From NCBI GenBank assembly GCA_019828595.1, contig JAHQRK010000011.1, forward strand, positions 2,046,001 through 2,110,000: DNA of 64,000 bases. The letters are read 5' to 3'. The notes below the pieces were generated by a model. That model worked only from the letters and a program-made list of their open reading frames with translations, was not told the origin of the DNA and did no database searches. The stretch's first letter is position 1; every line of letters starts with the position of its first letter. The stretch comes from Aphanomyces cochlioides. Its lineage: Eukaryota; Oomycota; Saprolegniomycetes; Saprolegniales; Verrucalvaceae. Position numbers and translations under genes: made by a program. Shown piece after piece: positions 53,509-64,000 of the stretch.

Positions 53509-55171
53509 TCAGAGGTATATCCATGCATGTTTACGCAGGAAAGATGTTGTCGCTAAAGGAAGTTTCAACCAAGCAATTGGTAATCTACCAGTGGATCTTG
53601 TCATTTTATCCTTTCATTGACTTTAACAACTCGACTTATCCGTTTTGTGAATAGATACACTATTAGTTTAACGGTAAATAGTGACTTATGTCGAGGGAGG
53701 TGCTTGATCATGAAAGGCCAGCTGGCCCATATTCCTAGCTTGTTTGGATTACGAGCGCATGGGGAATTTGTTGAAGGTTATAGACATAAAGTACAGTACG
53801 CGATGGCTCAAAGTTGAGAGAAACTCGATGCCTTGGACGATCAGCATTGCTGGGAATTGGCCAAAAGCATGGTAATTCTGGCGGTGTGAGCTCACAGTCA
53901 AGGCATGTTTGCATTGGAAATGCCAGCTGCGGAATTGACTTGTGGGATACATTGTGGTAGATTTCTCCGTTCAAATTAAAGAGGAACCGACGATCATGTC
54001 GTCGGGCTTGTGTTGTTGCGTCACAATCAGCGTGGCATTGAGCATGCTTTGTCACATGCATGGGGATTAAAACGACTGGGAAGGGAATTCAATACGAAGA
54101 GATTTTTGCAGTTGGGACGGGCTTTGGCAGTTGTGATCTTTGGAGATCAAAGAATCCATGTCGAGATCGAGTGGATCTGTGAATCGACTGACGACTGCGC
54201 TCGAATGTTCATGAAGATCCATGCTGTTCTCCATTTTATCCAATTCGTCGTGTCGTGATGCAAAGTCGCAAGGTTTAAAGTGTACTGGTAAAGTTAGTAC
54301 CTTTTTTGAGTGAATATTCGCGCAGAATACACTTGTGTCTCCAGGATTTTAATCTTCGAGATAATACAAGTTTGGCAGAGTCAAGCAAGCGTGAATGCAC
54401 CTTGTCTTGATGCCGTGGATGGCATTGGTGGTGTACATTTTAGAGAATTTCAATGTTTTGTTGACTACGAGGATTACACCACGACTTTGTCAATCATTTT
54501 TGTCCAAATTGCCAATGTTGGCCTCTTTGAATATCCTTCACGATGACACGACGGCAAGTTTCATAGCTAATCTTGACTCGACTCAAGTCTCGAGGGTAGT
54601 CGACTCGAGCGAAAAGCCCCCTTTTAGTAAACTCGGGAAAAAAGCTCCATCTTGTGTCTCGAAATTTACAACCTGTCGAACACGACCAATGTCAATTCCC
54701 CCTCATTGGGGTGGGGGGCACGACCTAATCGCACCGAGGAAAATGGATCCAACGCCGACTGCTCCTCAAGAACGTGGACAGAACACGACGTAGTACTGTA
54801 GTTTTCATGTCGTGGAATTGTTCCATGGATTGCGTGACGTGGTATAAACGAGTGCGAGTCCAACAAGCAGTCAACAGACTATAAGATCCTTGCAATCAAG
54901 ATGCAAATTTATGCTTTGGATAGCCTCTTTGGCGTCACGTGAGGGTCTTTCATCGAGCGGTGGATGCTCTCGTCCATGTCGCTCGATTTTCACCCAAGCT
55001 GGAAATTGTCAACCGCCGCCATAAGTTACATGCCCTGTGAACTTCAACATGATCTTCACCTTCATCATCAGCCATGCACTCAAGCTCGTGGATGGGATCG
55101 CAACGAGTCGATGGCGTAGCGTAGTCGTCTCGTATATTCACGTTATTCCGCTTATAATGTACATATTTCTC
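53509..55171. other. 1.7-kb spacer, no gene recognised
   Basis: Only short frames (up to about 130 residues at 54395-54793) without family features. I could not assign any fragment. Confidence 0.5.
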
Positions 55172-56158
55172 CTACACGGCTTCATCCTCCACGGGGACAA
55201 AGCCAGCGGTGGGCGTGCCAGGGGGCAAAGACATCTTCTCCAAGTCGATCGCAGCAGACGTTGACTCCTCGAGACTCACAGGGGCGGCGCGCTTTTCGTT
55301 CCAAAAACCTTCGACGATAAATACAAAGAGAGCGAGCCAGACCATGATGAACCCAATCAATTTGACCGTCGAGAACGACTCGTGGTAGACGATCACCCCA
55401 AAGAGGAACGTCATGATAGGCGTCGTGTACTGCACCAAGCCCAAGATCGTGAGCGACAACATGGGGGCGCCGTAGGCAAACATCAAGACGGGCACGACGG
55501 TGATGACCCCGCAACAGACCAGGACGGCATCGATCTTGCCGCTCACGTGGCCAAAGGAGCCATTGCCGTTGATTTCACTCGCCACGAGGACGATCAGCGC
55601 GGGAAGAAAGACAAATCCGACCTCGAGCGTCACGCCTTCTAGGAATTTCAACGGCGCGGTCTTCTTGACAAACGAGTAGATCGTCATGACGGTCGAGATG
55701 CTGAGGCCAAGCCAGGGAAACTTGCCGTAGGCAATCGCAACGACGAGGACGCCAATGACGGCTAGCGCGACGGCGATGCGCTGCCAGAATCGGAGCTTTT
55801 CCTTGAGTACAATGACCCCCGTGACGACGCTGAAGACGGGATTCATGAAGAAACCCAAGCTGATCTCAATCACGTACGAGTGATGGACGCCCCAGAGGAA
55901 GAGATACCAAGTTGCCCACAGCGACCAGCCAGAGATAAAGTACGTGACGAGCGTCTTGGGCTTGAACGCCGTCTCGCGAAACGATTTCCACTCGACTTTC
56001 CAAAGGAAGAGCGGCACCAAGAGCACAAATGTCCACACGACGCGGTGGTTGACGATTTGCATGGGCGAGACGGCTTGGAGCTGCTTAAAGTAGGGCGGGT
56101 AGAGGCCGTAGATGATGCACGCGCCCATCGCCGACAGGATGCCGATCTTGGTGCTCAT
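55172..56158 (-). CDS. RarD/EamA-type transporter, copy 13 (subgroup III)
   Basis: A 328-residue intact protein starting MSTKIGILSAMGACIIYGLY. Subgroup III is marked by PPYFKQLQAVSPMQIVNHRV, LFLWGVHHSYVIEISLGFF, LKEKLRFWQRIAVAL, AYGKFPWLGL, GLVQYTTPIMTF and YHESFSTVKLIGFIMVWLAL. The tail follows FWNEKRAAPVSLEE and ends PGTPTAGFVPVEDEAV. A GCATTGTTGAAAAC promoter-like string lies upstream. Confidence 0.92.
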   Translation of the reverse strand: MSTKIGILSAMGACIIYGLYPPYFKQLQAVSPMQIVNHRVVWTFVLLVPLFLWKVEWKSFRETAFKPKTLVTYFISGWSLWATWYLFLWGVHHSYVIEISLGFFMNPVFSVVTGVIVLKEKLRFWQRIAVALAVIGVLVVAIAYGKFPWLGLSISTVMTIYSFVKKTAPLKFLEGVTLEVGFVFLPALIVLVASEINGNGSFGHVSGKIDAVLVCCGVITVVPVLMFAYGAPMLSLTILGLVQYTTPIMTFLFGVIVYHESFSTVKLIGFIMVWLALFVFIVEGFWNEKRAAPVSLEESTSAAIDLEKMSLPPGTPTAGFVPVEDEAV

Positions 56159-57451
56159 GGCGAGCAGTTTTCAACAATGCAATTATCGCTTCACGGCTCA
56201 GTCGTGTCGCAGGAGCCCAGAGGTTGTCGCAATGGCGAAACACTTCGACTGGCTCTTCGAGTCCATCCATATGACTGACGTAGGACCACCACAATTCCAA
56301 ATTTTGACTCTGCCTGTTGGAATCCATGACGCCAGTCGCTTCTATCGACGCGCCATTGGATCTCTCCTGGGATATCTCGCCGTCTCGCGGCTCCATTCGA
56401 GACGTAGATGCCAGCGAAAGAGGCCCGAGTCCAGCGTGGAACTTTCCGTCAACTACAGTGACAACGGTGGAGGCACCCAAAACGACTTGTGCAACGTGGG
56501 AAACAGTGGAGCTACCACGGAAGTCTTCAAGTTGCTTGACGGCGAACGCTCGTCGACAAGAAAGAGGACAAACTGGGGGACACTCTGCTGGACAAGCAGC
56601 GTACGGCCAGAAGCGACACAGAGCGTGCCCCCCCCACCGTGGAGCGTATACCACGTCGCCTCCAAGATGCGTCAAACTCTGTCGTTGGGTTTCAAAGTGA
56701 GATGGCGCATGCAGTTGGCAAGAGAGGCGTGGAGAAGCTCGGATTGTGGATGATTGAACACATGCATCCTTGTCAAGTTTACGGCATTTTGCTGATCCAA
56801 GCCACGTTTGGAGTTCTTGCGTAACGCCAGTGTCCCACTGGTTATCCAGGTTTGCGCAAACGATGGGGCGAATTACAGCATGCAAATCAACGTGGACCAT
56901 TCAAAAGCGTGGCTCGTTTCTACTTGAGCTGCTTTCAGAGAGAGATGTCCTTGCGCCAACGACGTCTCTCCAAGTGTCCTCACAACAACAAATTCGTGTC
57001 CAAGGGAGCAAACGTGACAATTCAGTGTCTTTCGACCACACGATGGACATTTCAAAGTTGTGAAGCAACTTCAACTTGGACACATGTGGACATGCTTGCA
57101 TCTATCATCTCGACTGGAGTTTCAGCATTACTGCTGTTTGGATTCCAGACGGGAAAGTTTGGCACGACAACGAACGCCTAGCTACACCCCCCCCCCACGT
57201 TTCCATCCAGCTTTTTTCAGTGCTGACTCCACGCATCATGGTGGTGGCTCAACGTCTTGGAGCCCCGCCTGGAAGGAATGGCAATGCCCGTCCAAGCTGT
57301 TTTGGGTCCTCATGGGCAACTTGGGGGATGTGGGGGGGCTTTGGGGGGAATACAAGGGCAATATAGTAAGGGGGAGGGAAGGGGGAATGTGTCATTTCAT
57401 AATTACACGAGCGCTTTGGAATAAATAGGTATCGTAGAGAGGATTGAATTA
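56159..57451. other. 1.3-kb spacer, one long frame of doubtful value
   Basis: A 271-codon minus-strand frame (56085-56900) overlaps the start of copy 13 in a different phase. Its composition shows no domain, membrane segment or signal. A poly-C tract lies at 57186-57196. I do not call a gene. Confidence 0.5.
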
Positions 57452-58432
57452 CTAGACGGCATCCTCGACGGCTTTAAAGCCGACACTTGACGTGTCTTCA
57501 GGCAGTGGCGTCTTGACAAGGTCGTCCGAGGTCATGTCATTCAACGCCGGGGCTGGCACGGCGCGCTTCTCGTTCCAAAAGCCTTCCATCGCGAACACCA
57601 GCAGCGCGAGCCAGACAAAGATGAACCCGATGAGCTTGACTTTTGAGAACGATTCATGGTACATGACAACGCCAAAGAGGAAGTTCATGACTGGCGTCAT
57701 GTATTGCAGCAAGCCGAGGACGGTGAAGGAAACCATGGGTGCACCGTAGGCAAAGAGCAAGACTGGCACGACGGTGATGAGGCCGCTGCAAATCAGCAGC
57801 GCGTCAATTCGGCCGCTGATGTGGCCCAGCGCGCCGTTGCCATGGACTTCGCATGCAATCAGCACAGCCAGCGCGGGGATAAAGACAATGCCAAGCTCCA
57901 AAGTCACTGCCTCGAGGAATTTCAACGGCGCGGTGCTCTTGACGAAACCATAGATCGCCATGAAAACTGCAATGCCGACCCCCAAGAGCGGAAACTTGCC
58001 GTACGCAATGGCGACAACGAGGACACCAATGATGGCCAGGGCGACGGCGACGCGCTGCCATATCCGCAGCTTTTCCATGAGGACGATGACGGCAAGGAGG
58101 ACACTGATGATCGGGTTCATGAAGAAACCCAAGCTGACTTCGACCAGGTACGAGTGGTGAACGCCCCAGAGGAAGAGATACCAAATGCCCCACAACGCCC
58201 AGCCCGAGACAAAGTACGTCGCAAGGGTCTTGGGCTTCAGTGCGGTCTCTCGAAACGATTTTCACTCGACTTTCCAAAAGAAGAGTGCGAGGAGCAACAC
58301 AAATGTCCACACGACGCGGTGGCTCACGATTTGCAGCGGGGAAACGGTTTGGAGCTGCTTAAAGTACGGCGGGTACATGCCATAGATGACACACACGCCA
58401 ATCGACGATACGAATCCAATCCTGGCACTCAT
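57452..58432 (-). pseudogene. RarD/EamA-type transporter, copy 14 (subgroup III, single TGA)
   Basis: From MSARIGFVSSIGVCVIYGMY (58432) the frame is continuous to TAG 57452 except for one TGA at 58262-58264. It replaces the Trp-type codon of KVEWKSFRET; copy 13 reads TGG there. All later motifs (LFLWGVHHSYLVEVSLGFF, LMEKLRIWQRVAVAL, GLLQYMTPVMNF, YHESFSKVKLIGFIFVWLAL) and the tail DTSSVGFKAVEDAV are undamaged. A recent inactivation, a polymorphism or a sequence error would all fit. Confidence 0.9.
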
Positions 58433-59934
58433 GGGCAACTTAAACAATGGTTAAGATGATCTTTCTCGGTTGGATTGTCAAGGAGCGTGTGTTGCAACGT
58501 GGTGCTGACATGTCCCAATCGCAATTCAAATCGAGCCACTCAATCCAGCTGCATTCAAGGAGATAAACAAGTTTCCCAGTCGGTTTATGAATGCTTTTAA
58601 AGCTAGCGAGCGCTGTGGAGTTGTCGAGATGGCTAACGTTTGATGGCAACGTGAATTCGTCGGTCTACTTGGCAGAGTATCGACGTGGAGGAGATTCAAG
58701 TTCACTTAGCCATATCAGGTGATTGCGCCCGCAGGACCTCGTTGAATGATGATGCTTGCGATGATGTGCCCTCAGTCCAACGTTGCTTTCAAGCGGGAAT
58801 GCCACGGTGGAAGAAGCCCCGCGGTGGATGCAAGCACCACAAGAACAACGCCAGCGATGGATAAAAAAGCCTGCACCCTTGTACTCGACTAAGGAGAGGG
58901 TTTGGCTTCAACCAAGTACTCAAGCAGCAACCAGCTCCTCACTGTCATCTTCTCGTGGTGGAATGCGACTCAAGGAAGCAAAATCCCAATGCTATGCTCC
59001 TTTCTCTAGCTGCTCGTAGAGGGGCTTGCTTGGCTACACACTTTGATAGCAGGGCCGGCGGTTGTCCTTGGTCGGTCCCGTGACACGCTGGATGTTGTCA
59101 CCCATTGGTTAAAATTTGTGTCACTTGACTCGACACCCAACTGATGACCTTGTTCAAGTACTGTGGGTGCTTGATGCTGTCTTCTGTTTCAAAATGCCAA
59201 CTTTCGTGGTTGATTTCGCTCCAGAAAGCCACATCTGCACCAGAGACCAACACCTAAAGTGGACGATACAAGTGCAGAGAAAGTTCGCTTGGATTTGGCC
59301 AACAGGAACAGCACCAACCACGAAATTGTTCTCGAAGTCCACATGTCCGTCTCGTAGTCTCTCTCCCAACTTTGTGAAACGGAATGTGTGAAACGGTATC
59401 AACTTGTAACTGTCAATCAAAACGACTATCGACGGCGTTAAGCGCAAAATACAATGGAGGCGTAGGCTGAGTAACGTCAAGGTGGCAGCATTGGAAAGCT
59501 TGCTAGCTAGCTAGATAGCAAAAACGACGACAAGGAGGAGCACCCAGCTTGGTAGGATAGAAACGCGCTCGACAGGCCACATCGATGGTGGTAAATCCAC
59601 CGCTCGACACTGACATTACAAGCAGGATGTGGACACTTTCAAGGCAGTCAGCGGACCGATTACAGTCTTGTTCGTGCCATGAAATACAAAGACAAGCACG
59701 GCCAAGTCGACGGCGCATCTTGGTAACTAAGTTATGTTCCCACCTTGACCTTTCTATATTATCGGTAGATATTATACCTCGAGGCATGCCTGGGTGCGTT
59801 TGCTAGTCGACCTCGACGAGGTGGAGCGTCTTGCAAAACCCCTTGTCCTTCTACAATTCGTATGCCATGCTGGCCAGGCCACATCAGATGGGAGTTTCAA
59901 CGGGAGGCGAGTCAGGACGACGGTCTTTTGAGCT
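58433..59934. other. 1.5-kb spacer, no gene recognised
   Basis: Short frames only. Nothing resembling the transporters or the transposons was found. Confidence 0.5.
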
Positions 59935-60930
59935 CTAGACGCGGTCGTCGACGGCTTTGAATTCAGCAGTCGGAGTCGATGGCATGTCGGGAATGACTTC
60001 TTTGACTTGGCTCTTCTCGTCCGACAACTCCGTCGTGTCTTGTGGCTTGGCTCGAGAAGCTACGATGCTATCGACGGCAAAGATCGCGAGGGCAATCCAG
60101 ACCAAGATGAAACCAATGAGTTTGGTGGTGGAAAATGGCTCGTGGTAGACAAAGATGCCAATCAAGAAGTTCAAAGTTGGCGAGATGTACTGCAAGATGC
60201 CAAAGAGCGCGAAGGGAATCATCGGGGCGGCCTCGGCAAAGAGCAAAAGAGGAATGGTCGACACGACACCGCACCCTGCCGCAAGAATGGATTGAGTCGC
60301 CCCCACGTGAATAAACGCCCCCTTGCCATTGACTTCCATGACGATCAAAGTGATCAACGACGGCAAGAAGAGGATGGAGATTTCAAGAAAGACGCCGTCA
60401 AGCGGGCCAAGCGGGGCTAGCTTCTTGATAAAGCCATACGTGGCAAGAACAAGCGCCATCGAGACACCAAGCCATGGGAATTTGCCGTAGGCAATCGCGA
60501 CAACCAACACAGCAGCAGTCGCACAAGCCACGGCGACCTTTTGCCACCGACGGAGTGGTTCTTTGAGCACGAAGACAGCCAGAACGACGCTCAGGATGGG
60601 ATTTATGAAGAACCCCAAGCTGGTTTGAATAATATTGCCCGACATGACGCCCCAAACGTACAACAGCCACGCGCCAATGACCGAGACGGCCGAGGCAAAG
60701 TAAACGGCCAAGATCTTGGGTTTGAACGCCGTCGCGCGGAAATTCGCCCACGTGCCGCGCCAGTACACAACGCCAATCAAGAACAACAGCGACCATACGA
60801 TGCGATGGAGGACGATTTGAACGGACGGCACATCCTTGAGCTGCTTGTAGTAGAACGGATAAAAGCCAACAATGACGGCCGACAGCACGGCGTACGTGAC
60901 GCCCAAACGCTCTTGTGCACTCATGGCCAA
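59935..60930 (-). CDS. RarD/EamA-type transporter, copy 15 (subgroup IV)
   Basis: A 331-residue intact protein starting MAMSAQERLGVTYAVLSAVI; the second ATG (60924, MSAQERLG) aligns better with relatives. Subgroup IV features: YYKQLKDVPSVQIVLHRIVW, SLGFFINPILSVVLAVFVLK, EPLRRWQKVAVA, AYGKFPWLGV, ALFGILQYISPTLNF, YHEPFSTTKLIGFILVWIAL. The tail ends MPSTPTAEFKAVDDRV. Closest in the window to copy 16. Confidence 0.92.
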   Translation of the reverse strand: MAMSAQERLGVTYAVLSAVIVGFYPFYYKQLKDVPSVQIVLHRIVWSLLFLIGVVYWRGTWANFRATAFKPKILAVYFASAVSVIGAWLLYVWGVMSGNIIQTSLGFFINPILSVVLAVFVLKEPLRRWQKVAVACATAAVLVVAIAYGKFPWLGVSMALVLATYGFIKKLAPLGPLDGVFLEISILFLPSLITLIVMEVNGKGAFIHVGATQSILAAGCGVVSTIPLLLFAEAAPMIPFALFGILQYISPTLNFLIGIFVYHEPFSTTKLIGFILVWIALAIFAVDSIVASRAKPQDTTELSDEKSQVKEVIPDMPSTPTAEFKAVDDRV

Positions 60931-62938
60931 ATCGAATTATGACGCCATGACCAGGATGGGTGAAGGTCGTCTGGTTGCACTGGCATGTGACAAACAAGAT
61001 AGCGTTTTTCACGATTCCTAGCCGGCAAAGCTCTTGGTTGAGCTTGCGTGGCTCTATTATAATAGCTGCATCTCTCCAGCAGCTTCACCGTCGTCGTCAA
61101 CTTGTCCATGGCGGCACGAGCTTCAGTAATCGCCATGCTGATGGTTAGCTTCCTGTAAACTTGTAATCTCATATCCTGTATATTTATATATATATTACAA
61201 ATCTATTATACAATAAATAATACTGAGTATCAATCAGCTTTAGTTTATCCTTTATAATTTTATATTTATGATTTGCTAATCGTGGTCATGTCTGGCGAAC
61301 TCAGTGGAATGATCGTTGATCCGAGGTTCAACCAAGTGGTGCGCACAAGATCTCTCAACGCCTTTCATAGCCGAACGCGCGTCGTTTCGTTGGTTCTAGA
61401 TAGCATTCGATCGAGAATTTGAAACTCTCTCGATCAGGACCAACGCGGTCTGATGGGGCTCAGTCGTTAGGTAGACTGGACAAACGCGAAATTGCATTCA
61501 CGAAGTAAATGTTGGCATTTTTCACTTGATTGGTCTTCATGCCTCGCTGTTGGTAATGCTGCCTGTGAGCTACAAAGGACAACGAGGGTTGCACAGAGCT
61601 TGGTTTTGTCGGGCAGATTCAAGGCGTCATCGTGTTGGGATTGACGGACTTGGAGGTCGATTGGTCGAAACCAACGTCAAGAAGATCGGCGAAATTGAAA
61701 CTCCACACCAGAATTTCTGGATTCGTCTGACCACGCCCATGCGTGATCATCCATGCTTTGGATCCTCTCGATGGACTTGACGGCACGTACAGCTTAACGA
61801 AACTCATTCGTGGAATCAACTTTGCGGCAGCTGGATGGAAGTGACGCTGGACGGCATCGAGTCGGTCCTAGGACGAAGAGACGTTGATGAATTGCTCGAT
61901 GAACCCTCGCATTTCACAGCGACTCTGCTTGCTTTTGTGGTTCTTGTCATACGCGCCAAAACACTCGACCAAGTCGCCAACTAATATCCAAAGTAATTTC
62001 TTAGCCACACGCTGGATCGTCGTTGACAGCAAGGGGGCTTTCACTCATCTTCCTAGCATACTGTAGCAAGCACCATCTGTCCCAGCGAGTGAAGCACAGC
62101 ACCCGAATGCTAGATACGTCAAGCAGGGGATGGCCACTCCTCGTTTTCAAGTGTGTGAGGGGGGGTGAGGGGAGTACTAGGACCCTGTGGGGCGATGGCA
62201 TGGCCTTGCCGCCCTCCTCCTGCCTTGCTCGACGAGAGAAAAGAGAAAGTAACCTCGTTTTCGTGCATGTTGGGGGCGCGTCACGCACGCAATTTCAGTC
62301 TACGTGATTGTGAGTTGGTTGACTGAAAAAAAACAGTGCGGAATAAAACCTAAAACCCTTAAAAAACCTGTGGCCTGATCTCGACGTAGTTGATCTCTCT
62401 GGCGCAATCGTAGTCGCAACATGAAAACCAACGACAAGGCGGTGAGACCTCGCGACGGTTTGAGTCAATGGCTGGACTTGCAAATTCCACAATCCAACGC
62501 CGCCACGACGAGCAGCGATAAATCGTCACGACTGTACTAGTATTGGTCAAAATGGCTGGTTGGAGCATGTTGAGTATTTCAAGCGCAATACGAATCACGT
62601 TTGTCTTTTTTGCACATGACACAAGCTCGCAAGGATCAGGCATTGCAAATGCGACAGATGGCCACGAACGACGCCTTTTCTGCGGGCGGAATTCACGCCG
62701 CGCTAGCTAGTTTTATCTAGCTCCTTTGTGCCCCCAATCGACCCACTTCATCTTGGCTAATTTACCATCAAGCTAGAGGACACGACGGTGGAAATCTCTA
62801 TCGAATCGAGGGACAACTGACCTGACCGTGTGCGTGTTGTCGACCATTTGGGACACCACGTGGTGAAACTTCAAGGATATCTTGAAAGAGATACGAGGAA
62901 AGACACGTTGGCAATGCCAGGCACAATTGAATTCGACC
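60931..62938. other. 2-kb spacer with a MULE-MITE scrap
   Basis: No gene. Around 62338-62375 aaaacctaaaacccttaaaa and aacctgtggcct resemble the MULE-type MITE at 12,280-12,330 (reverse strand). An AT-rich stretch lies at 61180-61280. Confidence 0.45.
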
Positions 62939-63895
62939 ATGACTGCACAGGAACGCTTGGGCGTGACGTACATGTTTCTCTCGGCCGTCATCTTTGGCTT
63001 GACGCCGATCTACTACAAACAACTCAAGGACGTGCCGTCCGTTCAGATTGTCCTCCATCGCATTGTCTGGTCGCTCTTTTTCTTGCTAGCACTTGTCTTC
63101 TGGCGTGGTTTATGGGCAAATTTCCGCGCGACAGCGTTCAAACCCAAGATCTTGGCCATCTACTTTGTGTCGGCCATCCTAGTCGGTGCGTCGTGGTTTC
63201 TCTTTGTGTGGGGTGTCATGCTGGCTACATTATTGAAACGAGCCTTGGCTTCTTTATCAACCCCATCTTCACCGTCCTCCTCGCTGTGATTGTGCTGAAA
63301 GAGCCACTGCGTCGGTGGGAAAAGGTGGTGGTCTTTTGTGTCTGCGGCCGTCCTGGTTGTCGTGATTGCCTACGGCAAGTTTCCATGGCTCGGTATATCA
63401 ATTGCGCTCGTCCTTGCATTCTATGGCCTGATCAAGAAGATGGCGCCGCTGCCGCCCCTCGAAGGCGTCGTGCTTGAGATGATGTACCTCTTCATCCCGT
63501 CGCTCGTGACTTTGATTGTCCTGGAAGTTCACGGCACGGGGGCGTTCGGCCACGTTGGGACGACACAGAATATCCTGACTGCTGGGGTTGGCATCGTGTC
63601 GACGATTCCTTTCTTGCTCTTTGCCGAGGCAGCGCCGCTCATTTCGTTCTCTCTCTTGGGTCTTTTGCAATACCTGTCGCCGATCATCAACTTCTTCCTC
63701 GGCATTTTTGCCTACCATGAACCGTTCTCGACGGCCAAGCTGATCGGATTCATCTTGGTTTGGATAGCGCTCACCATCTTTGCCATTGACGGGATCGTGG
63801 CTTCCCGCGTCAAGCCTGACGACGCTGCCGACGACGTCACCGGCTTGCCTGCCACGCCAACCGCAGACTACAAGGACGTAGACGACAAAGTCTAA
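62939..63895 (+). pseudogene. RarD/EamA-type transporter, copy 16 (subgroup IV, two compensating shifts)
   Basis: ATG 62939 gives MTAQERLGVTYMFLSAVIFG with YYKQLKDVPSVQIVLHRIVW. The frame shifts near 63226: GYIIETSLGFFINPIFTVLL and LKEPLRRWEKVVVF continue in another phase. It shifts back near 63335, where SAAVLVVVIAYGKFPWLGIS returns to the original phase. The uncorrected frame hits TGA at 63287. The rest is open to TAA 63893, with SLLGLLQYLSPIINF, YHEPFSTAKLIGFILVWIAL and tail TPTADYKDVDDKV. It has the same start context as copy 15 (ATTGAATTCGACC). Confidence 0.88.
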
Positions 63896-64000
63896 CTAGA
63901 GTATGTGAATTTTTAACAAGAATATTTGGATCACTGAGAGTCCTCCCTGACTTGTTCACCAGGAAGGAAGAGCTCCATAGGGGATTGCTCGCCTACTGAA
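63896..64000. other. 3' flank of copy 16 to window end
   Basis: No feature recognised. Confidence 0.5.

Noticed and set aside
56085..56900. 271-codon minus-strand frame
   Set aside because: It overlaps the start of copy 13 out of phase, has no recognisable motif, membrane segment or signal, and competing frames of similar length exist on the other strand.
1..64000. tRNA or rRNA genes
   Set aside because: No cloverleaf or rRNA-like segment was recognised by eye; a covariance-model scan would be needed to exclude them.

Overview
The window looks like nuclear DNA of an oomycete, probably a saprolegnialean such as Aphanomyces (inferred, not confirmed by any search). Reasons: intron-poor genes of eukaryotic type, very short GT..AG introns (33-80 nt, only those of 38 nt and up convincing), a close match to the oomycete Inr+FPR core promoter 10-25 nt upstream of many start codons, and a eukaryotic transposon mix of chromodomain Ty3/gypsy, Tx1/L1-like LINE, Crypton, pogo, mariner and MULE.

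Layout. (1) 0-3.4 kb: a repeat, a decayed GT28-type glycosyltransferase (849-2228) and, convergent with it, an ARP4/BAF53-like actin-related gene (2252-3334). (2) 3.6-10.2 kb: four RarD/EamA-type membrane transporters, the last two being the arms of a 1,536-bp inverted duplication with no mismatch seen by eye. (3) 10.6-41.2 kb: a transposon island. It contains a LINE broken by a mariner relic and by a MULE-type MITE that itself carries a TA-flanked MITE, a decayed Crypton, a pogo element and a mariner sharing one TA dinucleotide, a second LINE fragment ending in a foldback hairpin, a MULE, a truncated ARP4 copy, a full Ty3/gypsy element with matching LTRs and the target duplication ATTAC, and a second, nearly intact Crypton-like tyrosine recombinase. 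(4) 41.9-63.9 kb: twelve more RarD copies, about half of them broken, including a second large inverted duplication (arms about 1,153 bp) whose two genes share the same hairpin-type 5' lesion.

In total I count 16 RarD/EamA copies in four sequence subgroups that stay clustered by position, as expected from local tandem duplication, inversion and decay. They are single-exon, about 10 membrane segments long, and carry a short conserved cytosolic C-terminal tail ending in valine that I do not recall from bacterial RarD. The transporter array, its palindromic duplications and its tail and promoter motifs are the most unusual content. Family names rest on motif recognition; no database search was run.
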